This document shows, piece by piece, positions 7,490-16,043 of a stretch of DNA of 64,000 nt. The notes beneath the pieces were generated by a model. That model saw only the letters and a program-made list of their open reading frames with translations, was not told the origin of the DNA and searched no databases. The position numbers and the translations under genes were made by a program. Numbering within the stretch: the first letter of the stretch is position 1; each line of letters begins with the position of its first letter. This stretch comes from Filifactor villosus (GTDB lineage: Bacteria; Bacillota; Clostridia; Peptostreptococcales; Filifactoraceae), in NCBI RefSeq assembly GCF_042652965.1, contig NZ_JBHSHL010000033.1:62001-126000 (forward strand), read 5' to 3'.

Positions 7490-9712
7490 TTGAACAAGGT
7501 TTGGGAGGTGGTGATCCTCAACAGAGGCAACTCCATCAATACAAGGTTTCATTATAATTTTTCGGACTCTGCAAAGATCGGTTGCAGGGTCAAGGTACCC
7601 TTCGGCAAAGGTACCTCTGTTGCAGAGGCTCTCGTCGTGGGTACGGCGACACAGGAGGAAGGGGTGCTCTACAAAGATATTTTGTCCGTGATCGATCAGG
7701 AACCGGTCGTGGATAAGGTGTCGATGGAGGTTGCGAAGCATATTTCTCGGGAGTATCTGTGCAGTTTTCAGGATGCGATCTCCCTGTTTTTCCCTAAGGG
7801 AGAGCGAGGAGGAAGTCAGGGAGAGAAGGTCGCGGTTTCCCTCGTCGGCTCGGACGAGTGGCAGAAATACCTGGAGTCCCTTCCCAAAAATGCCCGTGCA
7901 AAGAGGGAGGTGGCAGGTCTGATCTCCCGAAGAGGGAAGGTCGTCATTGAAGAGTTGAAGGCACTTTCTCCCTCTGCACTCAAGATATGCAGGGAGTTGG
8001 CGGAGAAGTCGATGATCGAGGTCGTAGTTGAGAACAAAAGACCGGAAGATCGGAGCGAGCCGGTCGAGAGGACTCTGGTCTTCAGTGACGAGCAGGAGGA
8101 GGCGGTAAGTCGAATCCTTGAGGCACACGAGACGAGAGATCACAGAGCCTTTCTACTTCACGGAATAACGGGTTCGGGCAAGACGGAGGTCTATATTGAG
8201 CTTATTCGAAGAGTGTTGGAGCAGGGTCGACAGTCGATCGTCCTCGTTCCCGAGATTTCCCTGACCCCGCAGACGATCTCAAGATTTGAATCGGTGTTTG
8301 GAAGTTCGGTGGCCTTCATGCACAGTGCCTTGAGCGAAAAGGAGAAGAAGAACCAGTGGGAGAAGATGAAGGACGGAAGTTGTCCCATTGCGATAGGACC
8401 TCGTTCCGCCCTCTTCGTCCCTTATTCCGCCCTCGGCATGATCATCGTGGATGAATGTCATTCGGATTCTTACAAATCCGAGCAGACTCCAAAGTATGAT
8501 GCTGTGGAGTTGAGCCTGTTTCTCGGAGAAAAACGCGGTGCCACCGTCGTTTTGGGTTCGGCTACGCCCAATGTGACCCAGCTCTACCGATGTGAAACGG
8601 GGGAGATGGAGCTGGTAGAGATGAAGAGACGATCCAATCGCGCAGGACTTCCGAAGATCACCCTCGTCGATATGAGGGAGGAGATCAAAAACGGAAACAA
8701 TTCTATGATCAGTTCCTATCTCTACCGTCGGATAAAGGAAAATCTGAGAAAGGGAGATCAGACGATCCTGTTTTTGAACAAGAGGGGCTTTTCCAAGAAT
8801 CTGACTTGCATCTCCTGCGGTTATGTACACAAGTGTCCGAACTGTGATGTTACCTTGAGTTATCACAAGGAGGAGGGCAGTTTCAAGTGCCACTACTGCA
8901 ATTATACGAGTCCTTATTCTCCTTGCTGTCCCGTCTGCGGTTCGAACTTGAAAGACGTCAGCTTCGGTACGCAGAAGATCGCGGAGCAGGTGGGGGATCT
9001 TTTCCCGGAAGCGAAGGTCCTGCGTATGGACAGGGACAGTATCAAGGACAAGAGGGACTATGAGAAGTATCTACTCTCCTTTGCAAGGGGGGAGAAGAAT
9101 GTGCTGATAGGTACCCAGATGATAGGTAAGGGTCTTGACTTTCCCGGTGTTACCCTGGTCGGGGTCTTGCAGGCGGACCAGTCGATGGATATTCCGGATT
9201 TTCGGGGGAGTGAGAAAACCTTCCAGATGCTGGAGCAGGTATCGGGTCGAGCCGGCAGAGGAGATAAGGCGGGGGAGGCGGTTATTCAGAGTTTTCATAT
9301 TGAGAGAACGGTGTTTTCCCACCTTTTGCACAGGAGGTTTCGGGAGTTCTACGAAGAGGAGTTGTCGATACGCAGAGCTTTTATGTACCCTCCTTTCGGG
9401 CAGATCATCCGGATTCTGATCACCTCCGAGAGCTTGGAGGAAGCGGGCGAAACCGCGAAGAGGATCGAACAGGCTCTTGAAGTTTATTTTAAGAAGGCGG
9501 AGCTGAAGGCGAAGATTTTGGGAGCAGTCCCCTGCCTGATCAACCGATTGGAGTCGAAGTATCGTTGGCAGATCATCGTTAAGATAGGGGAAGAGGGCGA
9601 AGAGGCCAAGGTCATCTCCATCCTCAAGTATATTCAGGAGAAGAAGAGGAATATCCTGTACGCAAAAGGAAGCATCGTGGTGTTTGAAAAAAATCCCAAC
9701 AATATGATGTAA
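7490..9712 (+). CDS. priA: Primosomal protein N' (replication restart helicase PriA)
   Basis: PriA recognises stalled forks and reloads the replicative helicase. I choose the TTG at 7490: AGGGAGGTG sits 7 bases before it, whereas the GTG at 7481 lies inside that site. The product is 740 residues. The N-terminal DNA-binding part (about 1-110) is followed by the helicase with Walker A GITGSGKTEVY near 225 and Walker B VDECHSDSYKSE near 320. The zinc-binding insertion near 442-487 has paired CxxC motifs (CISCG, CPNC, CHYC, CPVCG), and GTQMIGKGLDFP is helicase motif V. The usual Walker B box is DEEH, so the cysteine in DECH is a variant. A family A repeat forms its leader. Confidence 0.95.
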   Translation: MNKVWEVVILNRGNSINTRFHYNFSDSAKIGCRVKVPFGKGTSVAEALVVGTATQEEGVLYKDILSVIDQEPVVDKVSMEVAKHISREYLCSFQDAISLFFPKGERGGSQGEKVAVSLVGSDEWQKYLESLPKNARAKREVAGLISRRGKVVIEELKALSPSALKICRELAEKSMIEVVVENKRPEDRSEPVERTLVFSDEQEEAVSRILEAHETRDHRAFLLHGITGSGKTEVYIELIRRVLEQGRQSIVLVPEISLTPQTISRFESVFGSSVAFMHSALSEKEKKNQWEKMKDGSCPIAIGPRSALFVPYSALGMIIVDECHSDSYKSEQTPKYDAVELSLFLGEKRGATVVLGSATPNVTQLYRCETGEMELVEMKRRSNRAGLPKITLVDMREEIKNGNNSMISSYLYRRIKENLRKGDQTILFLNKRGFSKNLTCISCGYVHKCPNCDVTLSYHKEEGSFKCHYCNYTSPYSPCCPVCGSNLKDVSFGTQKIAEQVGDLFPEAKVLRMDRDSIKDKRDYEKYLLSFARGEKNVLIGTQMIGKGLDFPGVTLVGVLQADQSMDIPDFRGSEKTFQMLEQVSGRAGRGDKAGEAVIQSFHIERTVFSHLLHRRFREFYEEELSIRRAFMYPPFGQIIRILITSESLEEAGETAKRIEQALEVYFKKAELKAKILGAVPCLINRLESKYRWQIIVKIGEEGEEAKVISILKYIQEKKRNILYAKGSIVVFEKNPNNMM

Positions 9713-9723
9713 TACGGATCTGA

Positions 9724-9838
9724 TTTATACCACTATCTGTTAAAATTTACCCGCTGAACGCTTTGAAACATATAATCATCCGAATTTATTTTCGATATAT
9801 TTTGTGTGTTCGGCATTTCAAACGAAGAATAGTATAAA
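9724..9838 (+). repeat. Family A repeat (subtype with GAACGCTTTGAA core)
   Basis: TTATACCACTATCTGTT at the left and GAAGAATAGTATAAAGG at the right. The core (gaacgctttgaaacatataatc, atcatccgaattt, ggcatttcaaacg) is shared with 36827-36940 and 20138-20254. It abuts a family B copy on its right. Confidence 0.8.
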
Positions 9839-9980
9839 GGCAATAGCGTATAATTTTAAAAAGCGGTATAAAATCAATGTTATATGAAAGATAAAGTTCT
9901 TTAAAGACGCGGATACGACAAAATTTTGGACTTTATAAACCTTAAAGGAAAATCAGGAGCCTGTCTTTGTGGGGTGTTTC
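9839..9980 (+). repeat. Family B repeat
   Basis: It starts GGCAATAGCGTATAATTTT, contains atatgaaagataaagttctt and gacaaaattttggac, and ends gtctttgtggggtgtttc, matching other family B copies. The rest of the gap to def (9981-10169) holds no gene. Confidence 0.75.
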
Positions 9981-10169
9981 TTAAACTCCGCTTCGGTTTC
10001 CGGTGTAGAAGGATGAGATATCGGGTATATATAGCAAACGACATAAATATCTGCACTTTCGAAATGTATCTCGATTCTATTTTGAAGAATAGGGATTCGG
10101 CAAAGTGAAAATAATTTTTGCGTTCACTATAGAACAAGAAGTATGTTTTTAGAAGGGAGAGTATAAGCG

Positions 10170-10613
10170 ATGGCGATTCGAAATATAAGAAAAGACGGCG
10201 ATGAGATCTTGAGAAAGATATCTAAGCCGGTGGAGAAGATGACACCGAGGTTGGCAGAGTTGATCGACGATATGTTCGAGACGATGGAGTTTGAGGATGG
10301 GGTCGGTTTGGCGGCACCCCAGGTCGGAGTACTAAGGAGGGTTATCGTTTTGAATATCGATGGTGAGAAGTACGCACTCATCAATCCGGAGATTGTGGAG
10401 GCGGAGGGAACGCAGTGCGGCCAGGAAGGCTGTCTGAGTATTCCCGATGTCTATATGGATGTCACAAGACCCAACAGGGTCGTTGTAAAGGCCCTCGATC
10501 GGGATATGAATGAGATTACCATAGAAGGCACAGAACTTTTGGCGAGGGCACTATGCCATGAGATCGATCACTTGAACGGAGTGTTGTTCAAGGACATTGC
10601 GGAAAGAGAGTAG
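10170..10613 (+). CDS. def: Peptide deformylase
   Basis: Def removes the formyl group from the initiator methionine of nascent proteins at the ribosome exit. All three signatures are present in the 147-residue product: GVGLAAPQ (44-51), EGCLS (86-90, metal ligand Cys88) and HEIDH (130-134, metal ligands His130 and His134, catalytic Glu131). AGAAGGGAGAG precedes the ATG. It is followed by fmt after eight bases, the usual deformylase-formyltransferase pair. Confidence 0.97.
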   Translation: MAIRNIRKDGDEILRKISKPVEKMTPRLAELIDDMFETMEFEDGVGLAAPQVGVLRRVIVLNIDGEKYALINPEIVEAEGTQCGQEGCLSIPDVYMDVTRPNRVVVKALDRDMNEITIEGTELLARALCHEIDHLNGVLFKDIAERE

Positions 10614-10621
10614 GTAGTTCT

Positions 10622-11566
10622 ATGAGACTGATATTTATGGGGACTCCCGAATTTGCGGTCTCTTCTTTGGAGGTGCTGCACGAGAGGGGAGATGAGGTCC
10701 TTCTTGTAATCTCACAGATGGACAAGCCCAAGGGAAGGGGTAAGAAGATGATGCCGACCCCTGTAAAGCAGAGGGCTTTGGAACTGGGTTTTCCTGTCTA
10801 TCAGCCCGAGAAGATTAAATCTGATGAAGCCCTTGAGAAGCTTCGATCCCTAAAGCCCGATGTGATCGTCGTCACCGCCTACGGACAGATCCTGTCCAAG
10901 GAGGTGCTGGAAGTGCCGAAGTACGGTTGTATCAATGTACACGCCTCGCTCTTACCCGAGTACAGGGGGGCGGCTCCCATGCAGTTTGCCTTGATGGAGG
11001 GACGCAAGAAGACGGGAGTCACGACGATGATGATGGACGAGGGTTTGGATACGGGAGATATGCTCGACAAGATTGAGGTGGAGATTGAAGAAGGCGAAAC
11101 GCTCTCCACCTTGGAACGAAAGCTCTCCACAGCGGGAAAAATTGCTCTCCATCGCACCTTGAAGAAACTTGAGGACCTCGGTACAGAAATCGAAAGGCAG
11201 AAACAGGAGGATGAGAAGTCGAGTTATGCCTCTCTTTTGACCAAGGAGATGGGGATTATTCCTTGGGAAAAGACGGCCGAGGAAATCGACTGTCTGATCC
11301 GTGCCGTAGAAGGTTGGCCTTCGGCAACCACCTATTATCGAGGGGACAAGGTCAAGCTCTTTGGAGTACAGAAGACCGGAAAGAAGAACAAAGGACATCG
11401 GTTTGGAGAAATCGTGGAAGTAAAAAAAGATGCCATCTTCGTTGCAACGGGAAATGAGATCGTAAGAATCGATGAGGTCCAGTTTCCGAATAAGAAGAGG
11501 ATGAAGGTGGACGACTACCTGAGGGGAAACGTGATCGAAGAGGGAGTTATACTCGGAAGAGAATAG
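10622..11566 (+). CDS. fmt: Methionyl-tRNA formyltransferase
   Basis: Fmt formylates Met-tRNA(fMet) using 10-formyltetrahydrofolate, the counterpart of the preceding def. The 314-residue protein begins MRLIFMGTPEFAVSSL, has the catalytic region CINVHASLLPEYRGAAP (about residues 104-120, with the essential Asn and His) and the downstream GVTTMMMDEGLDTGDML. The C-terminal domain (from about 205) carries the tRNA-binding OB-like fold with AVEGWPSATTYYRGDKVKL. Length is normal. It is probably one operon with def and the YugP-type peptidase. Confidence 0.97.
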   Translation: MRLIFMGTPEFAVSSLEVLHERGDEVLLVISQMDKPKGRGKKMMPTPVKQRALELGFPVYQPEKIKSDEALEKLRSLKPDVIVVTAYGQILSKEVLEVPKYGCINVHASLLPEYRGAAPMQFALMEGRKKTGVTTMMMDEGLDTGDMLDKIEVEIEEGETLSTLERKLSTAGKIALHRTLKKLEDLGTEIERQKQEDEKSSYASLLTKEMGIIPWEKTAEEIDCLIRAVEGWPSATTYYRGDKVKLFGVQKTGKKNKGHRFGEIVEVKKDAIFVATGNEIVRIDEVQFPNKKRMKVDDYLRGNVIEEGVILGRE

Positions 11567-11830
11567 GTGCCGTACAAATCTGCGGTCCGAAAAGAAAGAG
11601 TTTTGCGGGGAGAACGACAGCTTCTTCCCGAAACGGAACAAATTCCGAGAAAAAGAGAGCCGGATGTTGATTGGCGGATACGATACAGTTGTTCCGATGA
11701 CGGATACTGTTTAATCGTGGATGTGCTCCGGACTTATAAAGGGCTTTCTTCTCGAAATGCTTCCGGCTTTATTCGATGAGGGTAGCGGAACTATCTGGTA
11801 AAGTTTCTTGAGTTAAGGAAAGGAAGGGTG

Positions 11831-12520
11831 ATGGCATTGTATTACGATCCGACGCTCATATTGCTTCTGCCTGTGATCTTGCTTACCTTGTATGCGCAAA
11901 GCAACATCAAATCAACATATCGAAGATATTTGAGGGTTGCGACATCCAAGGGATATACAGGTTCGGAGGTGGCCAGGGTCATTCTCAACAACAACGGACT
12001 CTCCCATATCGATATCGAAATGGCTCCCGGTATGCTTACGGATCACTACGATCCGAGGCATAAGGTGTTGAGGTTGTCAAGGGATGTCTATCTTGGAACG
12101 GCGATCGCCTCCAATGCGATTGCGGCACATGAGGCGGGACATGCGATCCAGCATGAAGAGGGTTATATTCCGCTGAGAGTGAGAAATGCCATCGTACCTC
12201 TTACACAAATAGCCTCGACTCTTTCGTGGTTGTTTATTATGGGGGGATTGATCTTTTCGTCTCTCCATCATCTGTTGACGATAGGGATAGCGATGTTCTC
12301 GACCGCCGTCTTCTTTCAGATCATTACCCTGCCTGTAGAGTTCGACGCGAGCAGAAGGGCGATCGAAGAACTTGAAGAAGAAGGTTTTTTGGAAGGAAGT
12401 GAGCTCGCAGGAGGGAAACAGGTCCTCGATGCTGCAGCACTGACCTATATTGCTGCAACGGCAAGTGCAATGGTTCAACTGATAAGACTGCTGTTTATTC
12501 GCAACAGAAGAAGAAATTAG
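11831..12520 (+). CDS. YugP-type membrane zinc metallopeptidase
   Basis: The protein belongs to the neutral zinc metallopeptidase family PF04298 (YugP). The 229 residues begin with a membrane segment (about 6-20), then carry the zinc-binding helix IAAHEAGHAIQHEEGY (HEAGH near residue 102), two central membrane segments (about 125-165) and a C-terminal one. Family members often lie next to def-fmt in Clostridia. The ATG at 11831 is used; a GTG sits one codon upstream, and both follow AAGGAAAGGAAG. Its substrate is unknown. A 264-base gap after fmt contains no convincing gene. Confidence 0.9.
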   Translation: MALYYDPTLILLLPVILLTLYAQSNIKSTYRRYLRVATSKGYTGSEVARVILNNNGLSHIDIEMAPGMLTDHYDPRHKVLRLSRDVYLGTAIASNAIAAHEAGHAIQHEEGYIPLRVRNAIVPLTQIASTLSWLFIMGGLIFSSLHHLLTIGIAMFSTAVFFQIITLPVEFDASRRAIEELEEEGFLEGSELAGGKQVLDAAALTYIAATASAMVQLIRLLFIRNRRRN

Positions 12521-12544
12521 AAGAGGAACATTACAAAGAAGATG

Positions 12545-12572
12545 AAAAAAAAACCTGCCAAAGCGCAGGCTC
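12545..12572 (-). terminator. Short terminator on the reverse strand
   Basis: On the reverse strand CCTGC, loop GCTTTG, GCAGG is followed by nine T. It would stop leftward transcription coming from the deacetylase gene through the repeat cluster and shield the YugP-type gene. Confidence 0.65.
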
Positions 12573-13030
12573 GATACTATTCTCGGAAGTGTCGTTATAT
12601 CTGTTTTGCGACTGCGAAAAGTCGTTTGTTACTATTATCCATTGGAATTGACGGGTTGACATTTTGAGACGCATCATCATCCAAATTGTTTTTCGGTAAT
12701 TGTATATTCTGTATATCCGGTATTTTAAGCGGAGAACAGTACTATCTTCTATGGAGCATGGATCGCTGATATCGATCATCTCCAATTGAAGTATGGATAT
12801 ATTTATTCTGCGATTATGAAAATCCGTTTTATACTATTCTCCAATTAGAAGTGTGCTTATATCTACTTTATGACTACGAACATCCGTGTTATCTTCGGTT
12901 GAGTACAGGTTTCTGATGTCCATAGCTCAAATGAATAATAGTATTATCTTCTAATTGGAGAATAGTATTGCCTCCGCTGAAACACAAATCGCCGATATCA
13001 ATAACTCGAATAAATACGGTATCACCTGTC
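12568..13030. repeat. Cluster of nested family A repeats
   Basis: Several family A copies lie inside one another. An outer copy starts at about 12572 (ATACTATTCTCGGAAGTG). It is interrupted after GTTTGT by a second subtype (12628-12744, TACTATTATCC ... GAACAGTACTA), and its right half resumes at TCTTCTATGG. A further copy (about 12832-12950, TATACTATTCTCC ... AATAATAGTATTA) interrupts another right before TCTTCTAATTGG. No gene is seen in the cluster. Confidence 0.75.
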
Positions 13031-13073
13031 CGTATTGACACTGTGAGAGGAGTAACCTCGACTCTCTACCTTC

Positions 13074-13985
13074 CTACTTTTTTGTGGGCGAAAGTTCAAA
13101 CTCGCCGTGTTGTTCCGGCGGGGGAGTTGTGATCACTGCGCTTGGAACTTCATCCTTCACTTGTTCAGGATCAGCTCCCTTGAAGAACTCCTGCATTTGA
13201 GAATTCGGATCGGAAGAAACAATCTTTTTAAACTCTTCAAAACTCATCGTTCCCGAAACATTGTATCGGGGGATTTCCAGTTTGTTCGTTTTTTGAGTTA
13301 CGCGTCCCGGTTGGACGGTCACTGCCATACGAACTCCCACGGACTTCAAAACGTTTTTGATGCCCTGATTGTAAGCACCGTAGGGGTAAGAAAAGGCATA
13401 GGTGGAATAACCCATAACGGAAAGGGTAGAACTTGCCTTTGTAAAGTCTTGGAACAGGGTATCTGTGGTCGAAGAGAGAAGGGCGGAGCGGTTATCCGGA
13501 GTAAGGAAGTGCAGATCCCAAGTATGGGACTGAAAATCGAAGATATCCCTCATCTCCTTCATCTCATCTACGCTGCAATGCGGAAATCGGTCCTTGGCTG
13601 AAAACTCAGAACGTGTCGAAATCCCTGATACGATGGGGAACTGAGTTGCTTTCATAGAGTATTTTTTCAAAATAGGGTAAGCGATTTCGTAGTTGCTTCT
13701 GTAACCGTCATCCATTGTAATTACGACCGTCTTGGCGGGAAGTTTGATCTTTCCGTCGATAAAGTCTTCCAATTGCTTCAAATGAATGGTAGTATAGCCG
13801 TTCTCATAAAGGTAGAACATCTGCCTTTCAAAGTTGGCACGGGATACCGTCGGGGAGCTTACATTATCATCATCGGTAAAATGATGATACATCAAGACAG
13901 GAACTCCTGTATAGTTGACATTGGCGAAGCTCGCTTGTGGCAATATCAAAAACAGACAGAGCATAAACAACAATTTTTTCTTCAT
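13074..13985 (-). CDS. Secreted polysaccharide deacetylase (carbohydrate esterase family 4)
   Basis: Such enzymes remove acetyl groups from peptidoglycan or other amino-sugar polymers outside the cell. The 303-residue product has a signal peptide (MKKKLLFMLCLFLILPQASFA, 1-21). The NodB-type domain has PVLMYHHF (about 29-36), TMDDGY (90-95; Asp92 and Asp93) and SHTWDLH (153-159; His154 and His159 as metal ligands), all expected active-site elements. The last 40 residues are Pro/Glu-rich and unassigned. GGAGG lies 7 bases before the ATG. The neighbour on the same strand is a P60-family wall hydrolase, so both fit cell-wall remodelling. A long structured region lies upstream. Confidence 0.92.
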   Translation of the reverse strand: MKKKLLFMLCLFLILPQASFANVNYTGVPVLMYHHFTDDDNVSSPTVSRANFERQMFYLYENGYTTIHLKQLEDFIDGKIKLPAKTVVITMDDGYRSNYEIAYPILKKYSMKATQFPIVSGISTRSEFSAKDRFPHCSVDEMKEMRDIFDFQSHTWDLHFLTPDNRSALLSSTTDTLFQDFTKASSTLSVMGYSTYAFSYPYGAYNQGIKNVLKSVGVRMAVTVQPGRVTQKTNKLEIPRYNVSGTMSFEEFKKIVSSDPNSQMQEFFKGADPEQVKDEVPSAVITTPPPEQHGEFELSPTKK

Positions 13986-14542
13986 AAACCAATCCTCCTG
14001 AGTATTTTCTGAAACAAGATCAGAGTTCTTGAAAAGGTTCGCGTGGTTCTTTGGATCGAGAGAAAGGCTTTATTTCTCGAACCCGGGCGTTAAACGAGCT
14101 TATGTAAGAAAGCCCGAGCCGTCTTTTTCGTGAGCCTTTGTCGATCTCCCAAACCCTTGTCTATAAGTAAGTTTGGATACCGTCATCTGTTGAATACCCG
14201 CTTATCTGTACAAGGGTTTTTCTTCGACACGGGCCCCGGATATCAAAGTGAAAAACAAAGAACGAAAACTCTGCCTCCGTAAACAAGCAAAGCTTGCGAC
14301 AGGTTGAAAACCAACGCAAACCCCAAGGGAGAACACAGTAACTCAGCTCCGTTTTTTACTTTCATTCATCCGAAAGGACTTACGACTTGTACCCATACAT
14401 ACTATACATTTTGTTAGGTGTTGGTATTAACATAGAACCGGATGGAAGAACCTCAGCATCTGTTACATCATATGAACTGATTATATCACGAATTTAAGAG
14501 GAAGGGTATTACAGTTTGATAAAAAAGGAGAGAAGTTTATAC
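13986..14542 (-). promoter_or_regulatory. Long, apparently structured leader upstream of the deacetylase gene
   Basis: This region has no gene. On the reverse strand it holds several stems: AAACCCTTGT pairs with ACAAGGGTTT (10 bp, across 14151-14219), CTCGGGC with GCCCGGG (14082-14117), TCGAGA with TCTCGA (14056-14080), plus small hairpins such as AAGCTTTGCTT near 14290. The density of stems suggests a structured 5' leader. I compared it with the ydaO/c-di-AMP riboswitch, common before wall genes, and did not find its conserved segments, so no class is assigned. Confidence 0.4.
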
Positions 14543-14580
14543 AAAAAAAGAAACACTCTTAAAATAAAGAGTGTTTCTTG
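14543..14580 (-). terminator. Terminator after the NlpC/P60 gene
   Basis: AAGAAACACTCTT pairs perfectly with AAGAGTGTTTCTT around a TTATTT-like loop and is followed by a T-run on the reverse strand, just after the stop codon at 14589. Confidence 0.92.
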
Positions 14581-14588
14581 AGATTATC

Positions 14589-15818
14589 CTAATAACTCAC
14601 GCGTCTACCGCAGATAAAGTTTCTTCTGCTACTCAAAGAAGCGACACTGACCCTTTTTCCCGGGCTGGGTGCATGGATGAACTGGTCGTTTCCGATGTAG
14701 ATTCCTACATGTCCGGGGAAGCAGACCAAGTCTCCCGGTTTCAAATTACTTCTGGAAACTCTCTCGCCCACACCGGCTTGAGCACCGGAAGTACGCGGAA
14801 GATAGATTCCCTTCTTCCTAAATACATATTGGGTAAAGCCGCTACAATCGAATCCTCTAGGGCTTGTTCCTCCCCATACATAAGGAGTACCCAAATAGTT
14901 GAAGGCCGTGGACACAATACCCGATACCTTCGGCTTGGTACCGTATTCAATGATCCTGGGCTCTGCCGCCACAAGAACTTTTTCAAAGACGACATCCTCG
15001 GACACGACTTCTCCGTTGATCATTCGGATGCGACTGTGTATTTCTTTTTTACCCGCAGAACCTTCAGACTTTACTCTGGTTCTTCCTTCAGTAAGATTGG
15101 AATTCTTAACTTTTTTAACAGTCGGTTTTATTTTGACGGTACCCAACTCTTCATATTCAAGAGCAACGTCAATCAAAGGCTTGACCTTCGCATTGCTTCC
15201 GCTTCTCTCCAAGCTGCCTCGAACGAGGGTGGAACGTGAAGCGCTCGCAAGGTATACCGGCTGTGCCAGGGAAGCGACTGCTTCAGAACGGTCGAAGATC
15301 ATATTGACCGGAATCAAAGGCATTTCAACAACTTTTACATCCTGAACGAAAGACACCTTTGCACCCTTCTTAAAGTTCATATAAGGAGCTTTGATTTTAT
15401 CCAAGACGGTTTGAGCGGCATCGTCCGTATCAAGAGCCATAATAAAACGATTGTCGGACTTAATAAGATGGGCAGGAGCATAGACATCGAGGTTTTCGAT
15501 GATCCGGTTCTTCAAAATGTCCTCCGAAGTCAATTCTACACCTGCAAGGCGACCTTTTTGGTAATCGAGATTCAACTCATATTGAATGTTTTCTCCATAT
15601 TCCTGTTGGAGAGCTGCTTTTACCAGTTCGTGAAGGTTATCTCCATCCTTTATATTTTTCACGAAGCCCACAGGCCTTCCGTTTGCGTTGACCTGATACC
15701 CGTATCCGGGCTGATAAATCAACAAGAACGCCGAGATTGCAATACAAGAAATTGCTACAATCGACATTAATGGATTTAACCACAACGCAGAAGATAGTTT
15801 TCTAAATTGAGTATCCAT
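14589..15818 (-). CDS. Cell-wall hydrolase: G5 domain plus NlpC/P60 peptidase
   Basis: The 409-residue protein probably cleaves peptide stems of peptidoglycan. It has an N-terminal membrane segment (about 17-36), an unassigned extracytoplasmic region, a G5 domain at about 215-295 (VALEYEELGTVKIKPTVKKV ... RIRMINGEVVSEDVVFEKVL) and a C-terminal NlpC/P60 domain. That domain carries the catalytic Cys325 in GFDCSGFTQYVF, His in PGHVGIYIG near 374 and HAPSPG near 388. GGAGG lies 6 bases before the ATG. It is a single-gene unit with a TATAAT box at 15894-15899 and two perfect WalR-type boxes upstream, matching the known control of such hydrolases by WalRK. Confidence 0.93.
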   Translation of the reverse strand: MDTQFRKLSSALWLNPLMSIVAISCIAISAFLLIYQPGYGYQVNANGRPVGFVKNIKDGDNLHELVKAALQQEYGENIQYELNLDYQKGRLAGVELTSEDILKNRIIENLDVYAPAHLIKSDNRFIMALDTDDAAQTVLDKIKAPYMNFKKGAKVSFVQDVKVVEMPLIPVNMIFDRSEAVASLAQPVYLASASRSTLVRGSLERSGSNAKVKPLIDVALEYEELGTVKIKPTVKKVKNSNLTEGRTRVKSEGSAGKKEIHSRIRMINGEVVSEDVVFEKVLVAAEPRIIEYGTKPKVSGIVSTAFNYLGTPYVWGGTSPRGFDCSGFTQYVFRKKGIYLPRTSGAQAGVGERVSRSNLKPGDLVCFPGHVGIYIGNDQFIHAPSPGKRVSVASLSSRRNFICGRRVSY

Positions 15819-15893
15819 ACATATCCTCCAAATGACATCCTACATTCCATTTCTGACCTACACGGTCGGTCGTACTTAATCTTAACTGGTCCT

Positions 15894-15946
15894 ATTATAA
15901 CAACAAAATTCATAAAAGAAAAGGATTTCGTTACAAAAAGGTTACA
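15894..15946 (-). promoter_or_regulatory. Perfect WalR box and -10 box upstream of the NlpC/P60 gene
   Basis: Reverse strand 15946-15930 reads TGTAAC-CTTTT-TGTAAC, an exact match to the WalR (YycF) consensus TGTWAH-N5-TGTWAH. A TATAAT box lies at 15899-15894, placing the WalR site just upstream of the -35 position, where WalR usually activates. Confidence 0.7.
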
Positions 15947-16001
15947 AGAACGATCGGACCGCGAAATCAGGATGCTATATAAACATTGAAATTTGAATAT
16001 T

Positions 16002-16043
16002 TTTATAGGATATATCTTTTTTGAAGTTTACAATATTTTTACA
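16002..16043 (-). promoter_or_regulatory. Second perfect WalR-type box with a possible distal promoter
   Basis: Reverse strand 16043-16027 reads TGTAAA-AATAT-TGTAAA. A TATAAA at 16007-16002 lies 36 bases from the box start, similar to the spacing at the TolC-like operon. It could drive a second, longer NlpC transcript. The rest of the gap up to the MacA-type gene (16044-16481) is AT-rich and holds no gene; it must contain that operon's promoter. Confidence 0.5.

Noticed and set aside
11567..11779. 70-codon open frame directly after fmt
   Set aside because: GTG start touching the fmt stop, no ribosome site of its own, no recognisable domain and atypical composition. It could be a decayed gene, but that is not supported.
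13986..14542. ydaO-type c-di-AMP riboswitch
   Set aside because: Position upstream of a wall gene is suggestive, but the conserved ydaO segments were not found on the reverse strand, so only an unassigned structured leader is reported.
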